Below the pieces are notes generated by a model. It saw only the letters and a list, made by a program, of their open reading frames with translations, searched no databases and was not told the origin of the DNA. Source: Prosopis cineraria (taxonomy: Eukaryota > Streptophyta > Magnoliopsida > Fabales > Fabaceae). From it: DNA of 64,000 nucleotides. The DNA lies in assembly GCF_029017545.1 (NCBI RefSeq), contig NW_026555335.1, positions 7,574,109 to 7,638,108 on the forward strand, read 5' to 3'. How positions within the stretch are numbered: position 1 is the stretch's first letter; every line of letters starts with the position of its first letter. Positions 9,538 to 21,377 of this stretch are shown in pieces. Both the position numbers and the translations under genes were made by a program.

Positions 9538-12500
9538 TCAGCGGACTGGAGATGAGAAGAAAATTACAACGAAGTACACCACGAAACCAGCTATTAATAT
9601 TCCTCCATAGATGTAAGTTTGAGAAGAATGAACTGCGTACTTGTACTCGATATTGCAGCATCTCATTTTCTCCCTCTCGCTAGCCAAAACATGATCAACA
9701 TATCTACATATACCCAAAATATTGGAGTTACTAATGTTATAGATGAAATTAAAAAAAAAAAAATCAAATTTTGTGAAACAACACTTGTATTAAATTATTT
9801 CACAAAAGTAAACCCAAGCACACGTATCTTATGCTCTCTCACACGCACGCCTGTGTGTACTTTGCCCACTATACAAATGTATTATACAGTGGGCAAAGAA
9901 ACACTTGGAATTAGCTTTCCTACTTCGACAAAACAAAGAAACGAACCATATGCTACAGAATAACTTACTGCTGGGTGAATATGGTACTCTGTAAGATGTC
10001 TGAACTGTTCAAAAAGGCATCTTGTAACCGGTGATCATATAATAATGAAGACATATCGACGAGCTGCTCCTCAAGGCCCTGGTGTATGCACGTACGTTGC
10101 AAACTATTAAGACAATTGAAACGCCAACGAAGTCAGTTCAACAGCTGAAATTAAGTACTCACATCAAGATATTTTTCCAGGCGATCAACCAATTCATGTG
10201 GAAATGGTTCAGGCACGTTAGTAGTTTTTTTGTAAAACTTCTCTAACCACAGCTCAGAGGTTGATTTCTCCCTTTTTCCCTTCACAGGTTCACCAAGAGG
10301 AGTTTTCAGATATTCTGCTGCAAAAGCTTGGACAGTCTGCACAAGATGGGATAGAATATCAATCATCAAAAATCATTTCAAGGACAAATACTAAAAAAAC
10401 ATAAATGAACAATAACTCACCTCAGATGTTTCACGAATTCTTCGAAGTGCAGAATCCACACGTGCATATATTGTGTTCCTCTGCCATCAAATAAATTACC
10501 AATTACTAATATAGAAAACCTAACGGTATAAACTCACTCCTACATAATACTAAATGGGTATTTACCAAGGCAACATCTCGAAGCATTTGACTGATTTGAG
10601 AAGTATTAGAGAATGGTCCAAATGGATGACAGCCAGTTGCCCAGAGCCAATTCACGACCGGTCTTTCATGTACATGAGAAGCCTTCTCATATGGCGCACT
10701 TAAACCACCAACAACTGAGGCAAGACCTGCTAATACATGTCGTTGAGCCTGGGATGGAAAAGCATGCCTTCTCTGTGTTTCTGATACATAACTATAAAAC
10801 AGAACATGAAAGATTGATGCGAATTATTTTATGATAACACCAAACTATCAGGCTATAAGAAATACCTCCTCTGACCCTATTTATAAGACATCTTCTAAAA
10901 ATAATTTTTGGTCCAAAATATAAGACAACTTATAATAATTAAACCACTTTTTTCAATTTTACCCCTTCTTAATTAGTGTGAAGGTATTTAATATAATTAT
11001 ATTATTATTCAAAGCCAAGGGTAAAAATGAAAATGCATCCCCCTTTTTTATGATATCAAGAAAAAAATCAATTTTTCTTAAAACGTGTGAAACGGTTGAA
11101 AGTGTTTTATAATAAGAATCAGAAAGAGTGCCAGAGAAGGTAAAGAATGGACTTTAAGCAGTTTCTTCTGATCAAGTAAAATAAACATAGGAAATGAGCA
11201 AGGAAAGAGTGGTATTTCTGAACTAAGAAACAATATTCTTAAGAAATCATAACACACTGCATCTGCAATATATCAGCCAAATAAAAATAGAACTGCGCTT
11301 AATTAAAAGTATCATTAAAATTAATTTAAAAAAAAAAAAGTGGCTTGCATGGGCTTATGTGGACAAGCTTTAAGTATCATTAAAATTAATTTATTCATTC
11401 TACCATTACATGATAACAGTATGTCTAAAGTCTAATAAAAAAAAAAAAAGTCTAGAGGTAATGGATAAACGCAAGTCATTTTCATTCACCTCAAAGGAAT
11501 CTTGTCATTTTGATGCTGAAGTACAATGACAACATCATTGCTTGTCCACACCAAACTTTCATCTTCCATCATAAGGTTTGGGTCCACATCTGCCAATGAT
11601 AGCACAAAACTGCAATATAAAACTGATTGCATTCAGAAATTTCAATATTAAATTGCTTGACAAACAAATTACATCATGAATACCAGCCAAATAAATATCA
11701 GTGAGGTCTAAAAAAAGCCTGCCTGAAAAAACCGCAACAATAATAAAGCATTTCATTTAAGAAATGCCACATAATCTAACAATTACAAGTATTTGATGCA
11801 GATGATCCTAACTAAGCTGACTTAGAGAGACATAGAAAGAGATCAACAGGTGAAAAAAAAAAAACAAAAGTGAACTCACGGAACAACAAGGAATAAAGAT
11901 ACACGGATGCGATAATTGTATTTTCAACTAGAAGGATTAATGTGAACAGTATATTCATACATACACAGGAATTACTCTAGTTCCATAAGTTGGTTGCAGA
12001 TCCCCTTGTTTCTTCACAATCCTTCTCCTTTTCTTGCCCCGTTTTGAGTCATATGAAGCCCAAAGGGGTTTATGCTTAAGAATAGAATCTGTTGATCCAT
12101 TAGATTCATCCATCCAATTCTGCCGAAGGAAGAATTTACTTGACAGAGATGGATCCGCGACTTCAAGCAATCCAGCGGCAAGTACATCAGCAGAACGTTC
12201 CATCTCCTGCAAAAACAAGTTTCAACATCAAACAGAGATAGAAAAGAAAGCAGGAAAGGCACTTTTCACAGTTTTCAGAGTCCGCTACCATGACACCGAA
12301 ATTGGCTAGTTTCTTAACAGAACAGTCAAGCTAAATATAACTAATAAGAGTGAAACCAAGTGCTTTGATAGGATCCTATTTGTCATTTTTATTACAGTCA
12401 AGCTAAAGTAAGAATGCCTTAACCACCTACCAGCAAAAGGGAAGAAGGCACTCACGTAAAATCATATAAAATAGAAAGATATTAACAAGGCAGCTACCTC

Positions 12501-15500
12501 TTTTAAAAGAGCACCATCCAGATACATCTTGGTATGAACATGGAAACGACCATCATTCTTGGTTTCTTGCAGGGAATGTCCACGCATCGATTTTGACACG
12601 GCAATTGCCAGCTTCTCATGGCGATGTAGTGAATGTACACCCCCAATAATAACTACTTCTTGCCCATCATGAAGCATCCTTTTCACCTGAGAGGAGAGTA
12701 AAAAGGGTCACTGTCCCATTTGTTCCAGTCTTACTACACTGGATCTCACTGACAGTCAACATTCAGGTTAAGCAACAGATTTAAAAAGTCTATTCCAAAG
12801 TTACGAACCTCTGTCTCAATTTCTTGGACATCAATACTATAGTTATGGCCCTTTTCCATAATATTATATCGATTGTGATTTTGCAAGACAATTATGGGTA
12901 TAAGCAATCTTGACGTCAGATCCAGAGTTTCAAACCTGGAAAAAAGAACACAATCAGATTCTAGAAATTGTACAACAGTCACGTAATATTCAAGCGCTCT
13001 AATCAGTAGCATGCTCAACATTGAACAAAGAGCTGGCCATCACAAGATAGCCTTTTAAATTCTGAGTGAGCCACGTTTGTGTCCAAGATGATATCACAAT
13101 CCACAAATACCTAACATCAGGAGCCATAACATGCTCCACAGTGGTTGATATCAACGAAGCAAGCTGTCCAAGAAAAATGTCATGGCTGGATTGATCACCA
13201 AATGTTCGCCAAGTTTGTGGACGCATCACACTTCGTAATCTTGGCAGACTTCTAAAACTGACGCTTCCCTCTTCAGCTTCAATTTTCCCATAAGTGCATG
13301 GCCCTGCTGAGAGGTCAATCACGACATATCTAAATAGAACAAACAGAAAGTCAGGCTTCCATATTTGCATGAACGCATGCTAAATATATACGAGGAATAA
13401 GGTGAATAAGTAAATGTACATTTTATTATATGAGAAAACATTTTATTCGTTTCCAGGAAAACCAACATGACAACTTTTTTTAATAGTTTACAACTGAGTT
13501 AAAGATAATTGCAAGTTAAAAAGACAAAGATACAGTTATAAATATTTAGGTTAAATTCTTGGCTGGATAAAGAAAATATGAATTTTAAAAAGAGTTTTTT
13601 CTTATAAACATTGATGAAATCTATCAAATCTAATATGCGCGCTCATGTGTTTGTTTCTAGATATATATATATATATTGTAATGTTGTAAATAATAATCTT
13701 TTAAATATTTCCCAAAAATGCATATACAGATATACTATAGAAAAAAGTCACAAATTCTCTGAGCAAACTAAAATCCATGCTTAACCTCAGGCTGTACAGG
13801 ATAAAGTATCATTCTGTGTATAATCCAATTGTGTCCAGTGCATATTCCGCAAGTTGCCGAGAGAACTGAACACGACATCCATTGGAAACAGATTTTGGCT
13901 AGTAATTGGATTACACACAGAAAGAAAAGTTCAATGCCAAATTATTTCATACCTGCCAGAACCCAGCCAAACTTGGGATGCTCCTCCACCATTGTAGCGA
14001 TAACGATAAATGTAATCCCCTTCTTGTTTTGAAATATCATCCTCAGTTAGCTCAGGAAGTTTCCCATCCATCAAACTATCAAGATCAAATTCCTTTTTCC
14101 TTGGATCCATTCTCACCTGTAATATAAGAATTTAGTGAGGAAAAGAAATGAAAACCCAGTGAAATTGTTGTCTAAGCAAAGTAGGAATAAGAAAAACCAA
14201 TCATCCATTCACTAATATTTTTCATTTACAGAAGTCAGCCAGCTAAAACTTCTAAGCATTGCAGGTAGTTTAATTGAATTCGACATAAACTGACTTTAGT
14301 ATAATACAAAGAAAGGAAAGCATTTTATAAAGCAAAGGTCGATTATACCTTGTCAAAGTTTACTATAAATATTGCAATCGGCTCTGGTCTATCCATCTCT
14401 CTAACAGAATTTCCCTCAATACCCGTGTCAAATATGTAGGAGTACAGCCTCTGAAATATGTGCTCCACAGTCGTTGCTTCGACTTCAAACAAGGGTACCT
14501 CCCTTCCAAATTCAATCTGGTAGTTTTAAACACATGGGACATTTTCTTAAGACTAAGGAGATGTATTTTCTAAAACCAACCAAGCACAAGTGGCATGTAA
14601 AACCGGATTTTACCTCTCTTGCTTTTCCTGCAGGGACCATAGCATCTTTAAGTGTTTTCTCCAGTGCTATAAGTTCAGGTTGTCCAGACTGAGGCGAGAA
14701 TTAAATTAAAAATGTTGTAATTAAGAAAAATTAGAAGATAAAATGCGTCTACACCTCTTGGGAGGCAAAATGGACTCAATGTCCTAGAAGATTGTGAATC
14801 AGTTAGATTAATGATGAAAGGCCTGATTCTAACCTTTTTATGTGTCTAAGCAATAAAAAGCACAAAAAATACTTAAGTAATGCTATTTAATGGTTGTAAC
14901 CTTTTGGTTATAGAATTAATGCTTTAAGAGACAAAAATCTAATCCAGTGGCCAGATTACACAGTTAAACACCAAGCAATCACATATCCTTTTTAATCATT
15001 CCGCCAATAGATATGAACCAGAAGCCCATAATTTATCAACTTCAAGCCAAATTCAATAGTGACCAGAACTTCAATAATCTACATAATCATCTGCACCCCT
15101 TATTCCCAAAACAAGTAAAATCATAGCTTTACTTATTGAATTCTTGGCGCAAGTTTGCAAAGCATATATAATTATAAAGCAATTAAAGTAACAAACAAAT
15201 AGGGATTGCAAGCATCGTTATATCTAACATAAAGGATGACACCGCTGTAATGTGAATGACAGATGGGTATTAAATTTGTGCCATAATGAACAAAATATCA
15301 ATGAAACACTACCCAATAAACAACAAAACCAGCATTCATGAAGCTTACCGGAAACACATTATAGACCATGTGATGCTCAATGTCAAGCGGCTCGCCAGTC
15401 TCAAGGCAAGATGGTCTATGAGATGGAAAGCTCATTTTGAGAAATTTTTCTAATTGATGCGCATCGATAGAGTATCTGTAGCCCCCATCTTTGTTGAAAC

Positions 15501-15962
15501 CAACAAGAACCACATTCACTTCAAGCGGAACTTGAAACGGAACCTACAGCACAAACTTCATGCATCACCCAAATGGCAAAGAGACCGAGAAACAGATAAT
15601 CCTGAGACTAACATCATAATTGCACAAAGAGGAAAAATCAGTTTTTAGTTTCAAAAGGAATAAACATTTTCGAACTCTACAAACCGAATTCCGCTGTCAA
15701 AACAAAGAACGAAACAGCTACTATATGTCGCTTTTCACTTTTGCGCTTTCTGGAAAGAAAAATTTACCTCAGCTCGAGAGTGAAGCATGCGGCGAACATC
15801 GGATCGGACGCTATCCCGCACGTCGTGGAAAGCTCCATGGTGCCATTGAGCGTGACTGCGATCTCTTCTGAAGGCATGCGATGCCGACTCGGAGCAAGTC
15901 AAGAGAAGACTCAGTACGATTGTTAAGGAGTATAAAAACGAGCTAGACCGTGAGATTCTCAT
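9538..15962 (-). CDS. SPOT1: SPOT1-like transmembrane protein (15 exons)
   Basis: Exons in coding order: 15768-15962, 15349-15543, 14614-14688, 14349-14516, 13953-14116, 13111-13329, 12809-12935, 12498-12686, 11965-12206, 11490-11609, 10566-10791, 10421-10480, 10163-10336, 9969-10078, 9538-9703. All introns are GT-AG with matching phase and give about 809 residues. The start at 15962 puts a hydrophobic signal sequence at residues 1-27; an in-frame upstream ATG at 16016 would bury it. The protein contains conserved blocks of the plant SPOT1/At3g28720 family: NVVLVGFN near the N-terminus, CHPFGPFSN and RNTIYARVDSALRRIR towards the C-terminus. It ends with a transmembrane helix (GGILIAGFVVYFVVIFF) and SSPVR. 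The last two exons are short and easy to miss. Family knowledge: Arabidopsis SPOT1 is a membrane protein implicated in pollen exine formation; the biochemical activity is unknown. A lumenal body with one C-terminal anchor is inferred. Intron 10 hosts a MITE. Confidence 0.88.
9855..9904. repeat. Intronic hairpin in the SPOT1-like gene
   Basis: An inverted repeat lies in the last intron: ctttgcccactata (9860-9873) pairs with its near-perfect inverse ending gtgggcaaag (to 9898), with an AT-rich loop. Pairing extends outward to gtgtgt/aaacac. It could be a tiny MITE or a structured intron element. Confidence 0.6.
10862..11123. mobile_element. Stowaway-type MITE in SPOT1-like intron 10
   Basis: The left end is cctctgaccctatttataagaca. 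The right end is its imperfect inverse (gttttataataagaatcagaaagag). This is the common plant pattern of MITEs ending in CTCCCTCTGTTCCTATTTATAAGACA-like sequence. It lies wholly within intron 10, between exons 11490-11609 and 10566-10791, and contains no splice-compatible exon. Confidence 0.6.
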
Positions 15963-17213
15963 GGCCCTATAATCATGTAAATCGTTGTCAGGAATCAGAA
16001 TTAGGAATCGACGCACATAGGAAGTCAGGGTAACAGTATTTTATGCAACGAATTTGGCATGGCAGAAGCTCAAGAGCTGATAGCCAAGTGCCGAGATGGG
16101 GCTATTCTCTCTGGTTAGGTCTTCATTGAGAAAAAGCCAGTCCACCCGCCGGGACTGTAAATACCTTATTTGCTCAGGTACCCCTGAAATTTCCATAATG
16201 GCCATGCAATCCTTTTTTGTTTTATAATTTTCTTATGAATTGAACTTGAATGTATAAATATAAATATAAATAATAATCCTAAAAATTAATTTATAAATAA
16301 AAATAAACAGAATTTTAGTTTTAATTCTTTTGCAGGAATAAACTGTTGAACACATGGAGGTTCCTTCCCCCCCAACCCCCCGGAAAAGGGTTCATGAATA
16401 TTAATCTCCTTACTCATTATTACAAGGAGCAAGGCACAAATATATTACGTGCATATTCTTAAAATTTGATCTGAAAAATCATTGGATATCAATAATTACC
16501 AATTACTATTACTGTTAATAAATAATATCACGAATTTATTTTTGACTTCATTTCGTAACCAATCAATAATTTCTTCTCAGAACATTTCAAATATCCATGC
16601 TCCTTGGGTACACTACACATAAAGAATTAACCAACTTCACAAAAAATTAAGACACGATTGGCTTTGAGCATGCGTTGTATAATGATCGAAGATTTTAATT
16701 TTAAATAAGTACTCGTTTAGAATAGTGCGATTACATAAGCACTTTGTCTAGAATAGAACACGGGTCCAATTATGAGTACATGCTACATGGTATGTAAAAT
16801 TTTTTCCCCTTGCTATAGTACAATATAAATCTATATTATCTATAAAAATTCTGATACATATGATAAAATATAAGTCTTATTATTAGAAATACTATAAAAT
16901 ACCATTTTACAATTACATAATTGATATGTAAAGTTTTATAAAATACCGTTTTATACTTGGTACCAATAATATATAAAATAATATAACATTGACGAGAGCG
17001 TGTGAATCAATGAACCAAACAATTGAACGTAAAAAGAGGAGAGAAAGAGGGAATAGAAACAATCAAGAAATGCCATTAGATTTATTCTCCATGGCAAAGA
17101 ATTGAATAACGAGTGGTAAGAAATCATGAAAGAATGGGTCTTTACGCATATATCATAGCAGAAATCAGTAATAGAAACCTAGTTTTGGCATCAGCCTACA
17201 GAGAAAGGAATTG
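15963..17213. other. Intergenic: SPOT1-like promoter and PP2C 3' flank
   Basis: Both flanking genes are on the minus strand. The upper part of the SPOT1-like promoter and 5' UTR lies just above 15962. The region has no credible open frame. Around 16730-16990 are scattered repeats of ataaaatacc-type sequence that look like an old element, not assignable. Confidence 0.45.
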
Positions 17214-20047
17214 TCAGTAATTGAAAGGACCTCGAACAGAAAGTGGAGGATCAACAGTGGTGGCTCTGGATATTAGGCTGTGGTTAAAGAATAAAACAAT
17301 CACAGAAATGTCATCATGAACTTGGCGCCGAACACCCTGAAGCTTGTACAGATCCAAGAGTCTCCCTCCTCTTCTCGATGCTGCTTCGGTGAGGGCAGCC
17401 TTGATAAGTTTCTTGGCGATACCCTGCATCAACATGCCACGCGATTTGGATTTTGGTATGAACATTTTAATCCGTCGTCTATAGCCTCAACGCATCACAT
17501 GCAGTACTCGACGAGAGGGTGTTGGAAATTATACCATTTACAATAATTACAGTCATTCCACATGATTTGTTAACATTCCCGGGTCAGAAATTAGGTACAA
17601 CAACAACATCATGATCATCATCATTATTTAAACAGTTGCAAAGAAGCTTACCGAACGTGAATTGGTTCGGACAATCTCAACTGCTTGTTCATTACTCAGG
17701 AACTCCCATAAACCATCTGATGCAAATATCAGGAAGACATCATCTGGACTGATGGGACGAGTCACAATATCTGGATTAGCAGTCAAGTAAGGCATGTCCA
17801 TTGGTTCCGGAATTCTGAATCTTGTAGCAATCGGTGACTTGTTAAAATCAGAATCTTTCAGAAACATGTCACCAATAGATCTACAAACCTGCACCAAATA
17901 TAATCATGGAAGAGGAAATAGGATAACATCATTAGTGCAAATAAAACAAGGAGTTGCAGAATAAAAGCACATTCACTCTTTAGCCACCTAATGTATAATT
18001 TCAATATTGATTTTTCTCACTTAAAAATAGGGTATACAATGGAAGAACGTGATAATCAAACTTGTAATCATTTATATATCTACTTAGCTTACAATTTATA
18101 GAAAGTTGTACTATTGATATGGGTCATGCATAAACAAAAGCCAGGACAGTATAGTGTTGAATGGGAAATCCGCATACAACTCTATTTCTCTACTTCAAGA
18201 TACTAACCACTCTTCAATTCATCTGTCATACATTTCCACCATCAAATGGAGTTTACAAAAGTTTCATGATTCTTTAAAGCGTGCTTCTTTTACATATATA
18301 TACTGTGCCTAATCAAAACATGACTCGAGGACAATGCAGCATACTCAGCTTGACAGAGTTATCCTGGATTCATCAGATATTTATATAACTAACCTCTCAT
18401 CATCCCTAAACTGCTATAAAATAAAAGCCCATGCAAATTTAAATTTTAAATTTCTGAATGATGTTTGGAGTAAAAATGACACGGGGAAATTGTTGGTGAA
18501 ATATATTTTGCATGTATATATGTTATAGTTTGTTAAACCCATAGGTGCAGAGTGACTCAGGGCGTAAATAGAGAATAGCAGTACAGGTGCAGGAGGAGCT
18601 TATTATAGGTTAAATTGTGATATACAGTCTCGTGCAATTATATTTAATCTTACAATCCTCAAAATTTGCAGGTGTACATGCCAAAGAGATGAGGTACAAA
18701 AGATACAATAATAAACTAAAATCTGAGGCATTAATTGCATGGCTTAGTTAAGTCTAAGGACATATTTAATCCCACAAAATAAAGGTAACCCGAATGATTA
18801 GTTTTTTAACGTATTTCAGAAAAGATTAGTTTCGACATGAAAGAATAACAGAGTCCTTAGAAGGATATAGAGGCAATTACCTGAATGATACCTTTTACTC
18901 TCCACGCTCCACGCTTCATTTGAACAACTTGGGGATCACTCGGGTGCAAGTGTTCAATTTCCCGTCTAACATCGTCATTACTTACATTGTGTTCGGTTGA
19001 TAGCTGAACAGCTCCATAATTTCCAGTACCTCGAACTCTTGTGCCCAACACAGCACGGGAATCTCCAAGGTTTGCCACAAATATGGTCTGCTCGAAAATC
19101 ACGCCAACTAAGCAGCAAGTTCCAACAGTAGCCATAGCAGGTCGATCATTGTGCCACGAACGTGCTACAAACGCGGCGAATTCATGTTCTGTTAGGCGAA
19201 ATGCTGCTTCAATGGTCGCAGGTGTAACTACTCCATTTGACTGGGATGCCAATGCTGCACACAAACGAAGTTCAAGATTGGTAACGTAAGAAAGGCTCCT
19301 TTATTAACGGAGATAAAGATTATACGGACAATGAAGGCTTTGGCTCAGAAAACAAGGGTACGAAATAGATTAAATTTTGAAGACATGCTGTAACGTTTAT
19401 ATATAGTTCAGCGATCAAGAACTCTAAAATTGAAAATGACTCCTAATAACATGTCAGGAAATTGATGCCCCATACAGCGTGCATGGCGTAAGTTCCAACT
19501 GCGCCTATTTATTTTGAAATCTAAAACTCAAAAGACCAGAAGAAAGCACTGCTTTTAAAAAGTTGACGAAAAGGGAATTGATGAAAATCACTAATCATAA
19601 CAGTTCGTTCTCGTGTAAATGACAAAGAAAACAAAAACGTGGCCAATTAAACTCCACAAGAATCAACACTAAATGAGGCCTACAAAAGAAAGATGGGTTC
19701 CAGAATCAAAGACCTTGAAAATGCCGAAATATGTTATCGCAAACGAATCGAGAAGCATCGTATCCTCCATGGCCATCGTATATACCGACAAAGGTGCCGA
19801 ACGGGCCAGCCTCAAGCTGGCACTGGTCTTCAAGAATCACGTTGGCCTGAACCACCGCCATGGAGAATTCACCGTAGCCATACTTCCCTGATTCTCGGGA
19901 CCAAATTAAGCCATCTCGAGCTTCATTCCCAGCGTTCCCACGGACACCATTAGTACTCCCGCCTCCGTCACTAGCAGTCGCCTCATTGTTATTATTACCA
20001 CGACGTGCACGCACGAATGATTTCAAGCGCTCAAAGAATTTATGCAT
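17214..20047 (-). CDS. Protein phosphatase 2C, clade D type
   Basis: Exons in coding order: 19714-20047, 18881-19254, 17652-17888, 17214-17423. They give 384 residues with consistent phases. Exon 1 uses a weak G|GTCTTT donor. The start is the ATG at 20047; the frame runs on upstream but only through a TTG. PP2C metal-binding motifs are all present: EDQ (about 73-75), DGHGG (91-95), GDSRAVLG (175-182), SDGLWE (293-298) and HDDISVIV (351-358). The segment MAVVQAN before motif 1, STEHN, and the HDDI...FFNHSLISR tail identify plant clade D (PP2C.D), an Mg/Mn-dependent Ser/Thr phosphatase. In Arabidopsis this clade dephosphorylates plasma-membrane H+-ATPase and is antagonised by SAUR proteins; transfer of that role here is inference. 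The usual VSRSIGD block reads VCRSIGD. Residues 17-45 are a Gly/Asn-rich linker. Its 5' flank is duplicated at 33281-34690. Confidence 0.93.
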
Positions 20048-21377
20048 CAATGCTACAAGAATACAAGTCTCTGAGGAGCACCAAACCAAACTCCAACGCC
20101 AGAACCTCCCAGATGATCAAGCCTTGTCGCCAAGACAATCCTCCAAATCTGGGGAACGAAAGAGCAAAGATAATTCAAGTAAGAAGAAGGACGCGCACTG
20201 TTAGATAAGTAGGAGGCTTAGGTTAGCAAGAACCGAAGGCGGAGGAAGGTGTTCGGTGGCCGAGGAACAAGAAGAGAGGCGTTGCTCTCTCTAGTGAAGA
20301 AGAAGAGGGTGGTGTGACCGCGGCGAAGTGCTCCTGTGTAATTTTTTTTTCTTTTCGTTTCTTTTCTCTTCTCCTTCTCTTTTACTTTCTCATCTATATA
20401 TACTTTTTTTTTGGCCAAATCTTTCAGTGCGTTGACAGTCTTTGAATCTTGATTCTGTTGGACAGCTAGTAAATTATTGGAATTATTTTTTTTAAAAAAA
20501 TAAATGTTCACATATTGCTTTTTTTTTCCCCAATAGAAAGGCAAGCCTGACTGCCTGAGGCTTGAGGATTAAGTTATATTACATATTACATTGATATATT
20601 TTTGTAAGCTTAGGTGATGAAAAAAAAAAAAACGAGTAAAAAATGTGTTTGTTTGAAGCGCTGCGTCCCTTCTATTTATTTTTTGTTCTCCTGTCCTTTT
20701 TTACTTCTTATTTATTTTTTCAACATTCTTTCTTTTTCATGGACCAAATCTTTTAGAGCATTAACTCAAAACTTATTAGATTTTTCAATTTTTTAAAGCA
20801 AAGAAAGCCTCGATTGATTAATATGTAACTAACAACCCTAAACTGAATCATATTGAAATTCCTTTTATAATCTTTTTTAACTACTTTTAGTTTTGAATTG
20901 GGTGAAATGTTCGGCTCATTTTGAGGCCAATTCTTAATGAGGCAAAATCAAACGGTTGTTGTACTGCTATTTTCTCCCTCTTGTTCCCTTAAATTCTTTA
21001 TTCCTTACAATTAATGTTAACTGTCACAATTTATATTTCTAGTTGGTGGAAGTACGCTTGAAAACTAAAATAACTGAGGAAACATCCTATTTTTTAGAGC
21101 ATTAAACATTCTTGATTTCTTGGAGACTTGGACACTTATACATTATTATATTTTTCAATTTTTTCAAATGCAAAGAAAGCCGCATTTAATAATGGAAAAA
21201 AAAAATAATTTTTTTAATTATATAAATAATAATCCGATCTCTTAACATGTTATAATGTCATTAAAATCTTTGGAGACTTCTTTGTTAATAAATTTTAAAG
21301 TGAAAAAATTATTTTATCTTTATTAAAAATGACAAGCCCCCATTATAATTTTTATTTAAAGAATAATAATTTTTATT
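20048..21377 (-). promoter_or_regulatory. PP2C 5' UTR and promoter region
   Basis: On the minus strand a TATA-like GTATATATAG lies at 20394-20403, followed by a purine-rich leader (GA/AAAG tracts, 20340-20390). A transcript start around 20360 is inferred. The block 20188-21300 has a second, rearranged copy at 33281-34690. The copy lacks the part corresponding to about 20260-20620, including this TATA box. Confidence 0.55.
20394..20403 (-). promoter_or_regulatory. Putative TATA box of the PP2C gene
   Basis: GTATATATAG on the minus strand, about 350 bp upstream of the PP2C ATG. A pyrimidine/purine-biased leader follows directly. Position and composition fit a core promoter, but the transcript start is not visible from sequence. 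Confidence 0.4.

Noticed and set aside
19673..20208. Plus-strand frames opposite PP2C exon 1
   Set aside because: Antisense shadows of a well-supported exon with complete PP2C motifs on the minus strand.
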